Shown: positions 7,836 to 17,068 of the stretch, in pieces
How positions within the stretch are numbered: the stretch's first letter is position 1
Layout: each line of letters begins with the position of its first letter
Origin: Pseudothauera rhizosphaerae
GTDB lineage: Bacteria > Pseudomonadota > Gammaproteobacteria > Burkholderiales > Rhodocyclaceae
Assembly (NCBI RefSeq): GCF_004801305.1
Contig: NZ_SSOD01000001.1
Location: forward strand, 310,001 to 374,000
Reading direction: 5' to 3'
Length of the DNA: 64,000 nucleotides
Notes under the pieces: model-generated
The model's input: the letters and a program-made list of their open reading frames with translations, nothing else
Database searches by the model: none
Told to the model about the DNA's origin: nothing
Program-made: the position numbers and the translations under genes

Positions 7836-8480
7836 ATGACCCGCCCCGCCGCGCCGCAAACCCACCGCGAAGTCTTCGCCGACCCCACCGTGCCCGACGC
7901 CGCCGACGCGCCGCCGCAGCGGCCCCCGCGCACTGTGCCGTGGTTCGTGCTGGCGCTGGCGGGCCTCTTCCTGCTCGGCGTGGCCGCCAGCGCACTGCAG
8001 GCCGCCGGCCAGAGCGGGGCGGCCGCGCCCGCCGCCGTCAAGGACCACGGCGGGTTCTTCCCGCCGCGGGACGATCTCGTCCGCGCCCTGGACGAGGCGC
8101 GCCGCAGCGGGCGCAAGGGCGTGGCCGTGCTGTTCGAGATGGAAGGCTGCGGCGAATGCGCCAAGCTGCGCGCCACCACCTTCAAGGACGGGACGCTGCG
8201 CAAGTGGTACGGGGAACACTTCGTCACCGCCAGCCTGCTCGCCGACCATCCGCTGCCGCTGGTGGATTTCGACGGCCAGGCCACCGAACAGACCGAATTC
8301 GCCCGCCGCGAGCGCGTCTTCGCCCTGCCCACGCTGGTGTTCTACGATCTGGACGGCCTGCCGGTGACGCGCCAGCTCGGCAGCGCCGGCGAAGTGGCGG
8401 ACTGGCTGCGCCTGGGCCGCTACGTCGCCGAGCAGGGCTACGAGGACGCACCCTTCAGCCACTGGCAGCCGGCCGACTGA
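7836..8480 (+). CDS. Membrane-anchored thioredoxin-fold protein with CGEC motif
   Basis: 214 residues: proline-rich cytoplasmic N-terminus (1-33), one transmembrane segment (about 34-56), then a periplasmic thioredoxin-like domain with VLFEMEGCGECAKL (Cys105, Cys108), a later ALPTLVFYD cis-Pro segment and a SoxW/DsbE-like length. ATG 7836 follows GAGGAGG, 10 nt after the permease stop. Being the last gene of the ABC operon, it probably reduces a disulfide or persulfide on the binding protein or its ligand; the exact role is unknown. CGEC is unlike the classical CGPC of thioredoxin and resembles thiol reductases that act on specific partners. Confidence 0.85.
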   Translation: MTRPAAPQTHREVFADPTVPDAADAPPQRPPRTVPWFVLALAGLFLLGVAASALQAAGQSGAAAPAAVKDHGGFFPPRDDLVRALDEARRSGRKGVAVLFEMEGCGECAKLRATTFKDGTLRKWYGEHFVTASLLADHPLPLVDFDGQATEQTEFARRERVFALPTLVFYDLDGLPVTRQLGSAGEVADWLRLGRYVAEQGYEDAPFSHWQPAD

Positions 8481-8489
8481 GACCATGAG

Positions 8490-8562
8490 GTGGGAGCGGG
8501 CTTGCCCGCGATTGCGGCCTGTGGGAGAACGAGCGCCGCATCGCGGGCAAGCCCGCTCCTAC
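8490..8562. repeat. REP-type palindrome pair between convergent genes
   Basis: Two 22-nt inverted copies (8490-8511 and 8541-8562; core GAGCGGGCTTGCCCGCGA, one mismatch between copies) separated by 29 nt. Each copy contains its own GCGGGC-TT-GCCCGC hairpin, the usual architecture of REP/BIME elements. It separates the convergent thioredoxin and antiporter genes and could serve as a bidirectional 3' stabiliser or terminator. A diverged relative is seen at 50041-50072. Confidence 0.8.
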
Positions 8563-8593
8563 GGCCTCGGATTGCCAAGCAGACAGGAACCGC

Positions 8594-10663
8594 TCACGCC
8601 CACCTGATCGGCGCGCCGCCGGGCTCCGCCGCTTCGCCCGTATCCACCACCGGCTCATCCTGCGGATGGGGTTCGGCCGCATAGATCACCAGCAGCCCGG
8701 CCGCGTGCAGTTGCTCCGCGACCCGGTGCGGCAGGGCGGCGCCCACCGCCTCGGCGGCCAGGCCGCCGGGACGCACGCCATACACCACCACCAGGTCGCC
8801 GTCGGCATGCTGCGCGCGCAGCGTCGCCATCACGTCGGCCCAGCGCGCCAGCGGCGCCGGGCGCAGTTCGGCGACCGGCTTGATGCGCTGCATGGCGGCA
8901 TGCAGCCGTTCGTCGCCGGCCTGCTGGGCGAACAGCGTCACCGGCGCGCCGAGCTGCTGGGCGAGGCGCTTGACGATGGCGAGCGCGGCGGCGAAGCCCT
9001 CTTCCCGCTCGGCATGGGGCGGCAGCGCGAGCAGGATGCGGCGGCAGGTGTTGAGCGGCTCGGTCAGGCGCGCCAGCACCAGCGTGTAATGGCGGTCGCG
9101 CAGCAACTGCTCCACCGTGGAGCCGAAGAACAGCTCGTGCGGCGTGGCGCGGCCGCGCCAGCCGATCACCACCTCGGAGCCGCGCAGTTCGCGGCGGGCG
9201 TGCAGGATGCCGGTCGCGGTGTTGAAGGCGATGCGGGTCACCGGCTGGGCCGGCACCTCGGCCGCGGACAACTGCCCCACCACGGCTGCCAGCGTGCGCT
9301 CGGCCTGGGCCACGTCGGCGGCGCTGTGCGCGCTCTCCTCCACCACCGTGAGCGGGAACACCGGCTGCTGCTGGGCGGGGTCGCGGATCAGCACCGCCAG
9401 TTCCAGCAGCGGCCGCGCCGCCGCGGTCGTCGAGCAGGCCACGACGATGCGCTGCGGCGCCACTGCCACCTCCGCCGGCTCCGCGGCGGCGGCCAGCGCA
9501 AGGGCGCGGCCGTGGCGGTCCACCATGACCGGCGCCACCACGCAGCTCACCAGGATGGTCAGGATGGCGCCGTTGACCACCGTATCGTCGAACAGCCCGA
9601 GGTCGTAGCCCACCATCACCGCGGCCAGCGTGGCCGCGGCCTGCGGCAGGCTGAGGCCGAACACCAGCCGCGCCTGGTCGCGGCTGTAGCCCAGCACCGG
9701 GCGCGTGGCTTCGGCGGCGAGCCACTTGGTGACCAGGATGGTGACCACCATGGCGATGGCGACCAGCCAGGCGCGCAGGCCGCCGAGGAAGATGCCCAGG
9801 TCGAGCAGCATGCCGACCGAGAGCAGGAAGAAGGGGATGAAAAGGGCCTCGCCGGTGAACTGGATGCGGTTCATCAGCGTGCCGTGGTGGGGGATCAGGC
9901 GGTTGAAGGCCAGCCCGGCGAGGAAGGCGCCGACGATGGGCTCGGAACCCGCCACGTGGGACAGCGCGGCGATGGCGAACACCGTGGCGAGCACGAACAC
10001 GAACTGGGCCACGCCGTCGTGGGCCACGTTGCGGAAGAACCAGCGCGCGACGATGGGCAGGCCGATCAGGATGGCGCCGACGTAGACGGCCAGGCTGAAC
10101 GCCAGCCTGTACCAGAACAGATCGTCCACCTCGCCGCGCGTGGAACTGGCGATGACCGCGAGCACCAGCAGCGCCAGGGTGTCGGTGATGATGGTGCCGC
10201 CCACCGCCGTGGTCACCGCCTGGTTGCGGGTTATCCCCAGGCGGCTGGCGATGGGATAGGTGAGCAGGGTGTGCGAGGAGAAGGTGCTGGCGAGGAGTAT
10301 CGCCGCCGGCCAGTCGAAGCCGAGCAGCACGCGCGCGACGAACAGGCCGATGCCGATCGGAATGCTGAAGGTGAGCAGGCCGAAGGCCACGCTGTGCAGG
10401 CGGTAGCGCTTGAGCACCGCCATGTCGATCTCGAGCGCGGCGGTGAACATGATGTACAGCAGCCCCACGGTGCCGAACAGCACGAAGGACTGGTCGCGCG
10501 CCAGCACGCCCAGGGCGTTGGGCCCGAGGATGGCGCCGGCCAGCAGCAGCCCGATCATGCCCGGCAACCGCCAGCGCCCCATGACGATGGGGGCGAGCAG
10601 GATCAGCGTGGCGACGATGGCGAAAACCAGGACCGGGTTGTTGATCGGCAGGTGGTCGGTCAT
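8594..10663 (-). CDS. CPA2-type cation:proton antiporter with C-terminal USP-like region
   Basis: 689-residue Kef/NhaS-type sodium or potassium:proton exchanger. About 12 hydrophobic segments in residues 10-395 include LLAGAILGPNALG, MFTAALEIDM and the paired SHTLLTYPIASRLG / ITDTLALLVLA helices carrying the ion-binding Thr/Asp pattern. The remaining about 280 residues resemble one or two universal-stress-protein-like domains (IVVACSTTAAARPLLELA; ILLALPPHAEREEGF). ATG 10661-10663 is used; the ribosome site is weak. It is monocistronic, bounded by the REP pair on one side and by the 10810 gene terminator on the other. It is unlike the 19100 antiporter in its C-terminal part. Confidence 0.88.
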   Translation of the reverse strand: MTDHLPINNPVLVFAIVATLILLAPIVMGRWRLPGMIGLLLAGAILGPNALGVLARDQSFVLFGTVGLLYIMFTAALEIDMAVLKRYRLHSVAFGLLTFSIPIGIGLFVARVLLGFDWPAAILLASTFSSHTLLTYPIASRLGITRNQAVTTAVGGTIITDTLALLVLAVIASSTRGEVDDLFWYRLAFSLAVYVGAILIGLPIVARWFFRNVAHDGVAQFVFVLATVFAIAALSHVAGSEPIVGAFLAGLAFNRLIPHHGTLMNRIQFTGEALFIPFFLLSVGMLLDLGIFLGGLRAWLVAIAMVVTILVTKWLAAEATRPVLGYSRDQARLVFGLSLPQAAATLAAVMVGYDLGLFDDTVVNGAILTILVSCVVAPVMVDRHGRALALAAAAEPAEVAVAPQRIVVACSTTAAARPLLELAVLIRDPAQQQPVFPLTVVEESAHSAADVAQAERTLAAVVGQLSAAEVPAQPVTRIAFNTATGILHARRELRGSEVVIGWRGRATPHELFFGSTVEQLLRDRHYTLVLARLTEPLNTCRRILLALPPHAEREEGFAAALAIVKRLAQQLGAPVTLFAQQAGDERLHAAMQRIKPVAELRPAPLARWADVMATLRAQHADGDLVVVYGVRPGGLAAEAVGAALPHRVAEQLHAAGLLVIYAAEPHPQDEPVVDTGEAAEPGGAPIRWA

Positions 10664-10765
10664 GGGGCTTTCTGGATGGTTGGGTGGCCGGCGCCGGGCG
10701 CCGGCGAAGCCGGAGCGGGGAGTATGCCCGTCCTGCGGCGGCGCAGCAAACGCACGGCACGGACG

Positions 10766-10793
10766 AAAAAAAGCCCCCGTGCATCCACGGGGG
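10766..10793 (-). terminator. Rho-independent terminator of the minus-strand sbp gene
   Basis: On the minus strand CCCCCGTG, loop GATG, CACGGGGG, C, then seven T residues, 17 nt after the stop codon of the 10810 gene. Confidence 0.9.
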
Positions 10794-10809
10794 CCGGGTT
10801 CAGCCGCGC

Positions 10810-11826
10810 TCAGCGCTTGGTGTAGATCTGGTCGAAGGTGCCGCCGTCCTCGAAGTGGGTCTTCTGGGCCTTCTGCCAGCCGCCGAAGACGTCGTCGATG
10901 TTGATGAGCTTGACATTGACGAACTGCTTGGCGAACTTGGCCGCGACGGCCGGATCGTTCGGACGGTAGAAGTTCTTGCCGGCGATTTCCTGGCCTTCCG
11001 GGGAATACAGGTATTCCAGATAGGCCTGGGCGACCTTGCGGGTGCCGTGCTTGTCCACGTTCTTGTCCACGATGGTCACCGGCGGCTCGGCCAGGATGGA
11101 GAGCGACGGCACGACGATCTCGAACTTGCCCGGGCCGAGCTCCTTCAGCGCCAGGAAGGCTTCGTTTTCCCAGGACAGGAACACGTCGCCGATGCCGCGC
11201 TCGACGAAGGTGGTCGTGGAACCGCGCGCGCCGGAGTCCAGCACCGGGACGTTGGCGTAGATCTGGCGGACGAATTCCTTGGCCTTCTCCTCGGTGCCGC
11301 CCGGCTGCGCGAGGGCGTAGGCCCAGGCCGCCAGGTAGTTCCAGCGCGCGCCGCCGGAAGTCTTCGGGTTCGGGGTGATCACGCTCACGCCCGGCTTCAC
11401 CAGGTCGTTCCAGTCCTTGATGTTCTTCGGGTTGTCCTTGCGCACCAGGAAAACGATGGTCGAGGTGTAGGGCGAGGAGTTGTGGGGCAGGCGCTTCTGC
11501 CAGTCGGCGGGGAAGAGCTTGGCCTTCTCGGCAATGGCGTCGATGTCGTAGGCCAGGGCCAGGGTCACCACGTCGGCTTCCAGGCCGTCGATGACCGAGC
11601 GCGCCTGCTTGCCGGCGCCGCCGTGGGACTGCTTGATGGTGACGTTCTCGCCGGTCTGGGCCTTCCAGTGCTTGGCGAAGGCCTCGTTGAACTCCTTGTA
11701 GAGCTCGCGCGTGGGGTCGTAGGAGACGTTGAGCAGTTCGGTCTGCGCGTGGGCGGCCGAGAACGGCAGCGCCAGGGCGAGCGCGGCGCCGGCGATCAGC
11801 GTCTTGAGACGGAAGGGGGTGTGCAT
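10810..11826 (-). CDS. sbp: Sulfate ABC transporter substrate-binding protein (first of two)
   Basis: 338-residue periplasmic sulfate-binding protein: Sec signal (1-26, SAAHAQ), then [31 protein letters not shown] and [16 protein letters not shown], the sulfate-contacting and fold-defining motifs of Sbp/CysP. ATG 11826 has GAGGAA upstream. It is transcribed alone, divergently from a second sbp that heads the cysTWA operon, so two binding proteins probably share one permease. Thiosulfate preference (CysP) versus sulfate (Sbp) cannot be decided from sequence alone. Confidence 0.94.
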   Translation of the reverse strand: MHTPFRLKTLIAGAALALALPFSAAHAQTELLNVSYDPTRELYKEFNEAFAKHWKAQTGENVTIKQSHGGAGKQARSVIDGLEADVVTLALAYDIDAIAEKAKLFPADWQKRLPHNSSPYTSTIVFLVRKDNPKNIKDWNDLVKPGVSVITPNPKTSGGARWNYLAAWAYALAQPGGTEEKAKEFVRQIYANVPVLDSGARGSTTTFVERGIGDVFLSWENEAFLALKELGPGKFEIVVPSLSILAEPPVTIVDKNVDKHGTRKVAQAYLEYLYSPEGQEIAGKNFYRPNDPAVAAKFAKQFVNVKLINIDDVFGGWQKAQKTHFEDGGTFDQIYTKR

Positions 11827-12172
11827 GACGATTCCTCGCTGGTTATAAGTGAGGACGAATTTAGGGGCGACCCGGTTATAACTGAAATAACAAAATCTGC
11901 ATTGCTTATCCGCCTGCCCGACAAGCCGCTTAGCAGAAAAACTGCGAAGCAACGTAGAAAACCTCACAAGCACACCATCCCCATCCAGCCTGCCGGCAGC
12001 AGTTTGTAACGCATTGATGTGCAAAAGCTAATCTGCAAAAACGCGGATAAAAACGGCTTCTGTGCCGATCTATATACCCATTTAGTAATATCAAAATTAC
12101 AGATTAGTGCTTCAAGTTATTTTTGCGCTGCAATACCCTCCGCACATCCGTCTTGATGGAGCACCTGTCTAC
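11827..12172. promoter_or_regulatory. Divergent sbp control region with phased direct repeats
   Basis: 346 bp without a gene. Close to the minus-strand sbp, GGTTATAAGTGA (11841-11852) and GGTTATAACTGA (11874-11885) form a direct repeat 33 bp apart, about three helical turns, directly in the leader/promoter zone; AAATAAC follows the second copy. The right half is AT-rich (about 12015-12125: CTATATACCC, TTAGTAATATCAAAATTACAG) and should contain the promoter of the cys operon. The obvious regulator is the CysB-type protein encoded at the end of that operon, but the binding assignment is inferred. Confidence 0.55.
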
Positions 12173-13180
12173 ATGAACACCCGATCCCTCACCCTGCGCA
12201 GCCTGCTGGCCGCCGCCATCGCCTCCCTGTCCTTCGGCGCCGCCGCCCAGAGCACGCTGCTCAACGCCTCCTACGACGTCTCGCGCGAGCTCTACAAGGA
12301 CGTGAACCCGGCCTTCGGCGCGGCCTGGAAGGCCAAAACGGGCAAGGACGTCACGGTGAACCAGTCCCACGGCGGTTCCAGCAAGCAGGCCATGTCGGTG
12401 GCCGCGGGGCTGGAAGCGGACGTGGTGACCATGAACCAGTCCACCGACATCGACATCCTGGTCGAGCGCGGCGGCCTGGTGGCGGCCGACTGGCGGGATC
12501 GCTACCCCCATCAGGCCACGCCCTACACCACCACCTCGGTGTTCCTGGTGCGCAAGGGCAACCCGAAGAACATCAAGGACTGGGCGGACCTGGCCCGTCC
12601 CGGCCTGGGCGTGATCGTGCCCAACCCCAAGACCTCCGGCAACGGCCGCTACACCTGGCTCGCCGCCTGGGGCAGCGTGAAGGCCCAGGGCGGCTCGGAC
12701 GCGGACGCGCAGGCCTTCGTCAGCAAGGTGTTCGCCAACGTGCCAGTGCTGGACGGCGGCGGCCGCGGCGCGACCACCACCTTCACCCAGCGCGACGTGG
12801 GCGACGTGCTGGTGACCTTCGAGAACGAGGCGGCGCTGATCGCGCGGGAACTGGGCGCGGACAAGTTCGAGGTGGTGTATCCGTCCATCTCCATCGACGC
12901 CAGCGCCCCGGTGGCGGTGGTGGAAAGCGTGGCCGCCAAGCGCGGCACCGCGGCGGAAGCGCGCGCCTACCTGGACTTCCTGTTCTCCGAGGACGGCCAG
13001 CGCATCATCGCCAAGCACTACTTCCGCCCCCGCTCCGAGAAGGTGCTGGCCGAGTTCGCCGACCGCTTCCCGCCCATCAAGACCTTCAAGGTGGAGGAAC
13101 TGCTGGGGCCGTGGAAGGAAGTGCATCCCAAGCACTTCGCCGACGGCGGGCTGTATGACAAGACCGTGGTGAATCGCTGA
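12173..13180 (+). CDS. sbp: Sulfate ABC transporter substrate-binding protein (second, with cysTWA)
   Basis: 335-residue paralogue of the divergent 10810 protein: Sec signal (1-23), [34 protein letters not shown] and [20 protein letters not shown] 12173 is placed just before the signal peptide; a TGGAG lies somewhat far upstream. The longer frame from 12107 is intergenic. Its stop overlaps the start of cysT (TGATG), so it is the first gene of the sulfate uptake operon sbp-cysTWA-cysB. Confidence 0.94.
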   Translation: MNTRSLTLRSLLAAAIASLSFGAAAQSTLLNASYDVSRELYKDVNPAFGAAWKAKTGKDVTVNQSHGGSSKQAMSVAAGLEADVVTMNQSTDIDILVERGGLVAADWRDRYPHQATPYTTTSVFLVRKGNPKNIKDWADLARPGLGVIVPNPKTSGNGRYTWLAAWGSVKAQGGSDADAQAFVSKVFANVPVLDGGGRGATTTFTQRDVGDVLVTFENEAALIARELGADKFEVVYPSISIDASAPVAVVESVAAKRGTAAEARAYLDFLFSEDGQRIIAKHYFRPRSEKVLAEFADRFPPIKTFKVEELLGPWKEVHPKHFADGGLYDKTVVNR

Positions 13181-14037
13181 TGAGCGCAGTCGCCGCCTTC
13201 TTCAACCCCACCCGGCAGACCCGGGTGTTGCCGGGCTTCGGCCTGTCCATCGGCTACACCCTGGTTTACCTGTCGCTGCTGGTGCTGATCCCGCTCTCCG
13301 CGGTGTTCCTGAAGAGCGCCGAACTGAGCCTGGCCCAGTTCTGGGACGTGGTCACGGCGCCGCGCGTGGTGGCGAGCTACAAGCTGTCCTTCGGCGCCTC
13401 CCTGCTGGCCGCGGCCATCAACGCGGTGTTCGGCCTGGCGCTGGCGTGGGCGCTGGTGCGCTACAGATTCCCCGGCAAGAAGCTCATCGACGCGCTGGTG
13501 GACCTGCCCTTCGCGCTGCCCACGGCGGTGGCCGGCATCGCGCTGACCGCCCTCTACGCCGGCAACGGCTGGGTCGGCAGCCTGCTGGAGCCGCTGGGCA
13601 TCAAGGTGGCCTTCACCCCGCTGGGCGTACTGGTGGCACTGGTGTTCATCGGCGTGCCCTTCGTGGTGCGCACCGTGCAGCCCATCCTGGAAGACCTGGA
13701 AACCGAGCTGGAAGAGGCCGCCGCCAGCCTGGGCGCGCACCGCTGGACCACCTTCCGCCGCGTGATCCTGCCCATTCTCACCCCGGCCCTGCTGACCGGT
13801 TTCGCGCTGGCCTTCGCCCGCGCCGTGGGCGAGTACGGCTCGGTGATCTTCATCGCCGGCAACATGCCCATGGTGTCGGAAATCACCCCGCTGATGATCA
13901 TCACCAAGCTGGAGCAGTACGACTACGTGGGCGCCACCGCGATCGCGGTGGTGATGCTGGTGCTCTCCTTCGTGCTGCTGCTGGTCATCAACCTGCTGCA
14001 GGCGTGGAGCGCCAAGGCCACCGGGAGGAACCGCTGA
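13180..14037 (+). CDS. cysT: Sulfate ABC transporter permease CysT
   Basis: 285-residue inner-membrane permease (CysT/CysU) with six hydrophobic segments, the family motif [19 protein letters not shown] and the EAA loop [21 protein letters not shown] (about 183-203). It begins within the stop of the binding-protein gene. It forms the translocation pore with CysW, energised by CysA. Confidence 0.95.
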   Translation: MSAVAAFFNPTRQTRVLPGFGLSIGYTLVYLSLLVLIPLSAVFLKSAELSLAQFWDVVTAPRVVASYKLSFGASLLAAAINAVFGLALAWALVRYRFPGKKLIDALVDLPFALPTAVAGIALTALYAGNGWVGSLLEPLGIKVAFTPLGVLVALVFIGVPFVVRTVQPILEDLETELEEAAASLGAHRWTTFRRVILPILTPALLTGFALAFARAVGEYGSVIFIAGNMPMVSEITPLMIITKLEQYDYVGATAIAVVMLVLSFVLLLVINLLQAWSAKATGRNR

Positions 14038-14921
14038 TGGCCGTCGCCGGCGTGTTGCACGGGCGCGTGGACGCCCGCCGCTTCGAGACCAATGCCGCCA
14101 CGCGCGAATCGCCCTGGGTGCGGCGCACCATCCTGGGCGCGGCGCTGGCCTTCTTCGCCCTGTTCCTGCTGCTGCCGCTGGTGGCGGTGTTCTTCGAGGC
14201 GCTGCGCAAGGGCTGGGGCACCTACCTCACCGCGCTGTCGGACGCCGATGCGCTGGCGGCGATCAAGCTCACGCTGATCACCGCCCTCGTCGCGGTGCCG
14301 CTCAACCTGGTGTTCGGCGTGGCCGCCGCGTGGGCCATCGCCAAGTTCCAGTTCCGCGGCAAGCACTTCCTGACCACGCTGATCGATCTGCCGTTCTCGG
14401 TGTCGCCGGTGATCGCGGGCCTGATCTTCGTGCTGCTGTTCGGCGCCCAGGGCTGGTTCGGCGAATGGCTCTCCGCGCACGACATCAAGATCGTTTTCGC
14501 GGTGCCGGGCATCGTGCTGGCGACGGTGTTCGTCACCTTCCCCTTCGTCGCCCGCGAGCTGATTCCGCTGATGGAGGCCCAAGGCCGCGAGGAGGAAGAG
14601 GCCGCCACGGTGCTGGGCGCCAACGGTTTCCAGACCTTCTGGCGCGTGACCCTGCCCAACATCAAGTGGGGCCTGCTGTACGGGGTGATCCTGTGCAACG
14701 CGCGGGCCATGGGCGAGTTCGGCGCGGTGAGCGTGGTGTCCGGCCACATCCGCGGCCTGACCAACACCATGCCGCTGCACGTGGAGATCCTCTACAACGA
14801 GTACAACTTCGCCGCCGCCTTCGCGGTGGCCTCCCTGCTGGCCCTGCTGGCGCTGGTGACGCTGGGCCTGAAGACCTTCATCGAATGGAAGGCGAGCCAG
14901 GCCGTCAAGGAAACGGATTAA
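14037..14921 (+). CDS. cysW: Sulfate ABC transporter permease CysW
   Basis: 294-residue permease with six predicted membrane segments, [20 protein letters not shown], and EAA loop [22 protein letters not shown]; the [17 protein letters not shown] stretch near residue 245 is typical of CysW. ATG 14037 overlaps the cysT stop by one base (TGATG). Confidence 0.95.
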   Translation: MAVAGVLHGRVDARRFETNAATRESPWVRRTILGAALAFFALFLLLPLVAVFFEALRKGWGTYLTALSDADALAAIKLTLITALVAVPLNLVFGVAAAWAIAKFQFRGKHFLTTLIDLPFSVSPVIAGLIFVLLFGAQGWFGEWLSAHDIKIVFAVPGIVLATVFVTFPFVARELIPLMEAQGREEEEAATVLGANGFQTFWRVTLPNIKWGLLYGVILCNARAMGEFGAVSVVSGHIRGLTNTMPLHVEILYNEYNFAAAFAVASLLALLALVTLGLKTFIEWKASQAVKETD

Positions 14922-14935
14922 AGGAAACACCCCCG

Positions 14936-16021
14936 ATGAGCATCCAGGTACAGGACATCCACAAGCAGTTCGGCAACTTCACCGCACTGGACCACGTCAC
15001 GCTGGACTTTCCCACCGGCGAACTGGTGGCCCTGCTGGGCCCCTCCGGCTGCGGCAAGACCACGCTGCTGCGCGTCATCGCCGGGCTGGAGACCGCAGAC
15101 TCGGGCCGCGTCATCCTGGAAGGGGAGGACGCTTCCGGTACCCATGTGCGCGAACGCCAGGTGGGCTTCGTGTTTCAGCACTACGCCCTGTTCCGCCACA
15201 TGTCCGTGTTCGAGAACGTGGCCTTCGGCCTGCGGGTGAAGCCGCGCAAGGAGCGCCCCAACGAGGCGGAGATCAGGAAGCGCGTGCATCGCCTGCTGGA
15301 ACTGGTGCAGCTCGACTGGCTGGCCGACCGCTATCCGTCGCAACTGTCCGGCGGCCAGCGCCAGCGCATCGCGCTCGCCCGCGCGCTGGCGGTGGAACCC
15401 CGCGTGCTGCTGCTGGACGAGCCTTTCGGCGCGCTGGACGCCAAGGTGCGCAAGGAACTGCGGCGCTGGCTGCGCCACCTGCACGACGAACTGCACGTGA
15501 CCTCCATCTTCGTCACCCACGACCAGGAAGAGGCGCTGGAAGTGGCCGACCGCGTGGTGCTGATGAACAAGGGCCGCGTGGAGCAGGTGGGCACGCCGCA
15601 GGAAGTGTACGAACACCCGGCCACACCCTTCGTGTACGGCTTCCTGGGCGCGGTGAACCTCTTCCATGGCCGCGTGGACGGCGAGCACGTCCAGGTGGGC
15701 GACGCCGTGCTGCCCCACGACGGCCGCGATGCCGACCACGGCGCCGAGGTGGTGGGTTTCGCCCGCCCCCACGAACTGGACATCGTCACCGACCCGGCGG
15801 CCACCGCCGGCGTGGCCGCCGTGGTCAGCCGCGTACTGGCCTTCGGCGCCAGCGCGCGGGTGGAACTGGACGCCCTGGAAGGCGCGGCCGAGCGCGGCGA
15901 ACCGACCCATTACGAAGTCGTCCTGACCCGGGAACGAGTGACCGAACTGGCGCTCACCGAAGGCCAGCAGGTGCGCCTGGTGCCTTCGTCGCTGCGCGTC
16001 TTTCCGCGAGAGGCAGCATGA
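14936..16021 (+). CDS. cysA: Sulfate/thiosulfate import ATP-binding protein CysA
   Basis: 361-residue ATPase: Walker [25 protein letters not shown]-loop, [15 protein letters not shown] signature, [11 protein letters not shown] Walker [15 protein letters not shown] switch, and a C-terminal TOBE-like regulatory part containing [16 protein letters not shown] precedes ATG 14936. Its last bases overlap the start of the LysR gene (ATGA), so the regulator is co-translated. Confidence 0.95.
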   Translation: MSIQVQDIHKQFGNFTALDHVTLDFPTGELVALLGPSGCGKTTLLRVIAGLETADSGRVILEGEDASGTHVRERQVGFVFQHYALFRHMSVFENVAFGLRVKPRKERPNEAEIRKRVHRLLELVQLDWLADRYPSQLSGGQRQRIALARALAVEPRVLLLDEPFGALDAKVRKELRRWLRHLHDELHVTSIFVTHDQEEALEVADRVVLMNKGRVEQVGTPQEVYEHPATPFVYGFLGAVNLFHGRVDGEHVQVGDAVLPHDGRDADHGAEVVGFARPHELDIVTDPAATAGVAAVVSRVLAFGASARVELDALEGAAERGEPTHYEVVLTRERVTELALTEGQQVRLVPSSLRVFPREAA

Positions 16022-16950
16022 ACCTGCAACAGTTGCGCATCGTGCGCGAAACGGTGCGGCGCAACTACAACCTCACCGAGGTCGCGGGGGCGCTGTTCAC
16101 CGCCCAGTCCGGCGTCTCCAAGCACATCAAGGACCTGGAGGACGAACTCGGCGTGGAGCTCTTCGTGCGCCGCGGCAAGCGCCTGCTGGGGCTCACCGAG
16201 CCGGGCAAGGAACTGCTGCCCTTCGTCGAGCGCATTCTGCTCGACACGCACAACATCAAGCGCCTGGGCGAACAGTTCGCGCAGAAGGACAAGGGCCACC
16301 TGACCGTGGCCACCACCCACACCCAGGCGCGCTACGCGCTGCCGCCGGTGGTCACGCGCTTCAAGCAGGCCTATCCCAGGGTGCACCTGGAACTGCACCA
16401 GGGCGGTCCGCGGGAGATCGTCGCCATGCTGCGCGACGGCCAGGTGGACATCGGCATCGCCACCGAGGCCCTGGGCGACGAGGAAGACCTGGTGAGCTTC
16501 CCCTTCTACCAGTGGCAGCACTCGCTGGTGGTGCCGGAAGGGCATCCCCTCACGCGCGAGCCGCGGCTTTCCATCGAGGCGGTCGCCGACTACCCCATCA
16601 TCACCTACCACGAGGGCTACACCGGACGCGCGCGCATCGACGCGGCCTTCTCCGCGGCCGGGCTGACGCCCGACATCGTCATGTCGGCCCTCGACGCCGA
16701 CGTGATCAAGGCCTACGTGGAACTGGGCCTGGGCGTGGGCATCATCGCCGCCATGGCCTTCCATCCCCAGCGCGACGCCGGCCTGGTGCTGCTGGACGGC
16801 AAGGGCCTGTTCGAACTCAACACCACCCGCATCGCGCTGCGCCGCGGCCACTACCTGCGCGACTACGCGCTGCGCTTCATCGAGTACTGCGCCCCCGAAC
16901 TGAACGAGGCCAAGATCAAGGCCGCCCTGTTCCCCGCCGTGGCGGAGTGA
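16018..16950 (+). CDS. cysB: CysB/Cbl-family LysR transcriptional regulator
   Basis: 310-residue LysR regulator of the CysB clade: [24 protein letters not shown] start, helix-turn-helix [19 protein letters not shown] (about 28-46), and an effector domain beginning [18 protein letters not shown] with the Thr-x-His-Thr-x-Ala-Arg pattern that binds sulfate or N-acetylserine in CysB-type proteins. It is the last gene of the sulfate operon, suggesting feedback control of sbp-cysTWA and of the divergent sbp, and perhaps of the ssu operon. CysB versus Cbl cannot be separated by eye. Confidence 0.9.
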   Translation: MNLQQLRIVRETVRRNYNLTEVAGALFTAQSGVSKHIKDLEDELGVELFVRRGKRLLGLTEPGKELLPFVERILLDTHNIKRLGEQFAQKDKGHLTVATTHTQARYALPPVVTRFKQAYPRVHLELHQGGPREIVAMLRDGQVDIGIATEALGDEEDLVSFPFYQWQHSLVVPEGHPLTREPRLSIEAVADYPIITYHEGYTGRARIDAAFSAAGLTPDIVMSALDADVIKAYVELGLGVGIIAAMAFHPQRDAGLVLLDGKGLFELNTTRIALRRGHYLRDYALRFIEYCAPELNEAKIKAALFPAVAE

Positions 16951-17032
16951 TCCGCCGCGGTGCCCGCAGCTTGTGCCCCGGCACGGCATCCTCCGGCCAC
17001 AGGAGCGCGGGGAGTGGAAATTGAGAATTCAA

Positions 17033-17062
17033 TTGACAATTTTCACGGCAGATTCCTAGACT
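17033..17062 (+). promoter_or_regulatory. Sigma-70-type promoter for a leaderless mRNA
   Basis: TTGACA (17033-17038), 18-bp spacer, TAGACT (17057-17062). The ATG of the next gene begins 7 nt after the -10 box, where transcription should start, and no ribosome site exists. The same CCTAGACT -10 block with an 18-bp spacer precedes yefM. Confidence 0.6.
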
Positions 17063-17068
17063 CCCCTC

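Noticed and set aside
8490-8562. Possible CRISPR-like or attachment-site repeat
   Set aside because: Only two inverted copies with internal hairpins, typical of REP pairs; no array and no integrase.
16951-17068. Search for a terminator after the cysB-type gene
   Set aside because: No hairpin with T-tract is visible; the operon end is not marked by an intrinsic terminator I can support.
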